From positions 22,042,001 to 22,106,000 of the forward strand of contig NW_023503493.1 in the NCBI RefSeq assembly GCF_014529535.1: a stretch of DNA of 64,000 nt, written 5' to 3'. Source of the stretch: Bradysia coprophila. Lineage: Eukaryota; Arthropoda; Insecta; Diptera; Sciaridae. A program made the translations under genes and the position numbers. Below, in pieces: positions 63,201-64,000 of this stretch. The notes under the pieces were generated by a model that saw only the letters and a program-made list of their open reading frames with translations, was not told the origin of the DNA and ran no database searches. The stretch's first letter is position 1; the number at the start of each line of letters is the position of its first letter.

Positions 63201-63392
63201 TCAGGTTGGTAAAAACCGACTCATAGGAAACTTGTCCGGTGTTACCTCAATGCAACTTACATTTCATTTTGCTATTTATGAAGGAAGGAATGACAATAAC
63301 GCAAGATAAGTGTTGATTCTCCTTAGCTATTTATTGGTCGGTGCGTCATGATTTCGAGTTTCCCTAACATAGTACACCGTATGAATTCGAAA
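60282..63392. other. Intergenic, no gene seen
   Basis: Very AT-rich. Frames of 60-67 codons at 61.4, 62.5 and 62.7 kb lack any domain. A widely spaced inverted repeat (62898-63099) is listed. Confidence 0.5.
62898..63099. repeat. Inverted-repeat pair, possible small MITE
   Basis: GTGCGGCGTGAATAACC at the left and GGTTATTCACGCCACGCAC at the right, ~200 bp apart (one 2-base gap). No target duplication seen. Confidence 0.6.
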
Positions 63393-64000
63393 ATTTTCAA
63401 TTCATTTCAATTCATTTTTATTAACCTAAGAACAAGAAGGAAATGAATCCTTATACAAATGTCCTTACAATACACAGGAAGATAATTAGAAAATTAACAC
63501 GATACTTGGCATAGTTAAAATTAAAATTAAAATTAGGCGTTACTATAGCGATTCGGGAAAGACAAAACTAAAATGGCAAAAAGGGTAATGGTAATCATCA
63601 AAATAAGGGCAAATACACTTCTTGATTGATCAATCACAGGGGTTCAAAGGACACAATCAAAACTTACGTGCATTTACGAACGAAAGAAATTACTAAAAAA
63701 TATCGAAATAAATTGAACTCTATACAACGAGTCCAGCAGTCCGCAAGTCTGCAAAAGCATGCTAAGATAGTCGAGACAAGCTTTTCCAAATCCCACAGTC
63801 GAGTTAATTCTCCTCACACTGACAGGCAACGAATTGTAATCAGAAACTGTTCTGACGAAAAACGAGCGATTATACTGTATAGTGAGGTGCCTTGGTACCA
63901 AAAAAAAAACATTTCTACGCGAGTCAGCTTATCAAATAAATAAGGCGGATTTTCTGATTGGACAATACTATGTAATTTGTCTGATGTAAGTCATCAGAGA
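63393..64000 (-). mobile_element. Non-LTR retrotransposon 3' end, decayed, running off the window
   Basis: Minus-strand translation around 63860-63750 reads RSFFVRTVSDYNSLPVSVRR followed by a FGKACLDYL segment, the C-terminal signature of Jockey/CR1-type reverse transcriptases. Upstream codons are broken by frameshifts or stops. The 3' UTR reaches ~63393, where the minus strand shows AATAAA and short TGAATTGAAA-type repeats. Related in kind to 47488-48240. The 5' part, if present, is outside the window. Confidence 0.7.

Overview
The window is animal nuclear DNA, almost certainly from an insect and most likely a dipteran. It is AT-rich, with short GT-AG introns (often 60-70 bp) between coding exons and long AT-rich intergenic stretches. 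It carries an insect-type gustatory receptor with the family's phase-0 3' introns, plus orthologues of fly genes. A nematoceran such as a fungus gnat would fit, but that is a guess. No RNA gene, CRISPR array or prokaryotic operon was seen.

Eight protein-coding genes were assembled by hand from splice sites and reading-frame continuity. (1) 2-2837 (+): 3' part of the DECD-box mRNA-export helicase UAP56/Hel25E. (2) 4946-6235 (-): an intronless PLP-dependent D-amino-acid dehydratase/deaminase-like enzyme. (3) 6609-7589 (-): an unrecognised acidic/basic, probably nuclear protein. (4) 10243-13878 (+): a secreted S1 serine protease homologue with an intact triad and an unusual acidic hexapeptide-repeat tail. 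(5) 17116-20462 (+): the C2-WW4-HECT ubiquitin ligase Su(dx)/Itch/Nedd4 type. (6) 24433-25879 (+): a gustatory receptor. (7) 28225-32274 (-): the ER P5A ATPase ATP13A1. (8) 38757-41672 (+): a 15-exon SLC5/SMVT-type sodium-coupled transporter. They look like unrelated neighbours, not a functional cluster.

The rest, including the whole right third from 41.7 kb, is gene-poor and shaped by small DNA transposons. A hAT-like MITE at 8.1 kb carries a second MITE inside it; a sister copy at 11.6 kb keeps the empty site, so the 8-bp target duplication can be read directly. At 58.6-60.3 kb a 1.46-kb hAT-like element sits inside a member of another MITE family with four further copies or remnants. Many long fold-back sequences occur, several with the same CTCGCCTTCGGCTCG-like centre. 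The best is at 51.4-51.9 kb, with arms of about 113 bp. Two 5'-truncated non-LTR retrotransposon 3' ends lie at 47.5-48.2 and 63.4-64.0 kb. A ~900-bp tandem duplication at 3.2-5.0 kb captured the last codons of the PLP enzyme gene.

The observations most worth following are the intronless PLP enzyme (possible horizontal transfer), the protease acidic tail, the protease intron filled with transposons, the nested transposons with readable target duplications, and the long hairpins as candidate hairpin-RNA loci. No clearly new multi-gene system was found.
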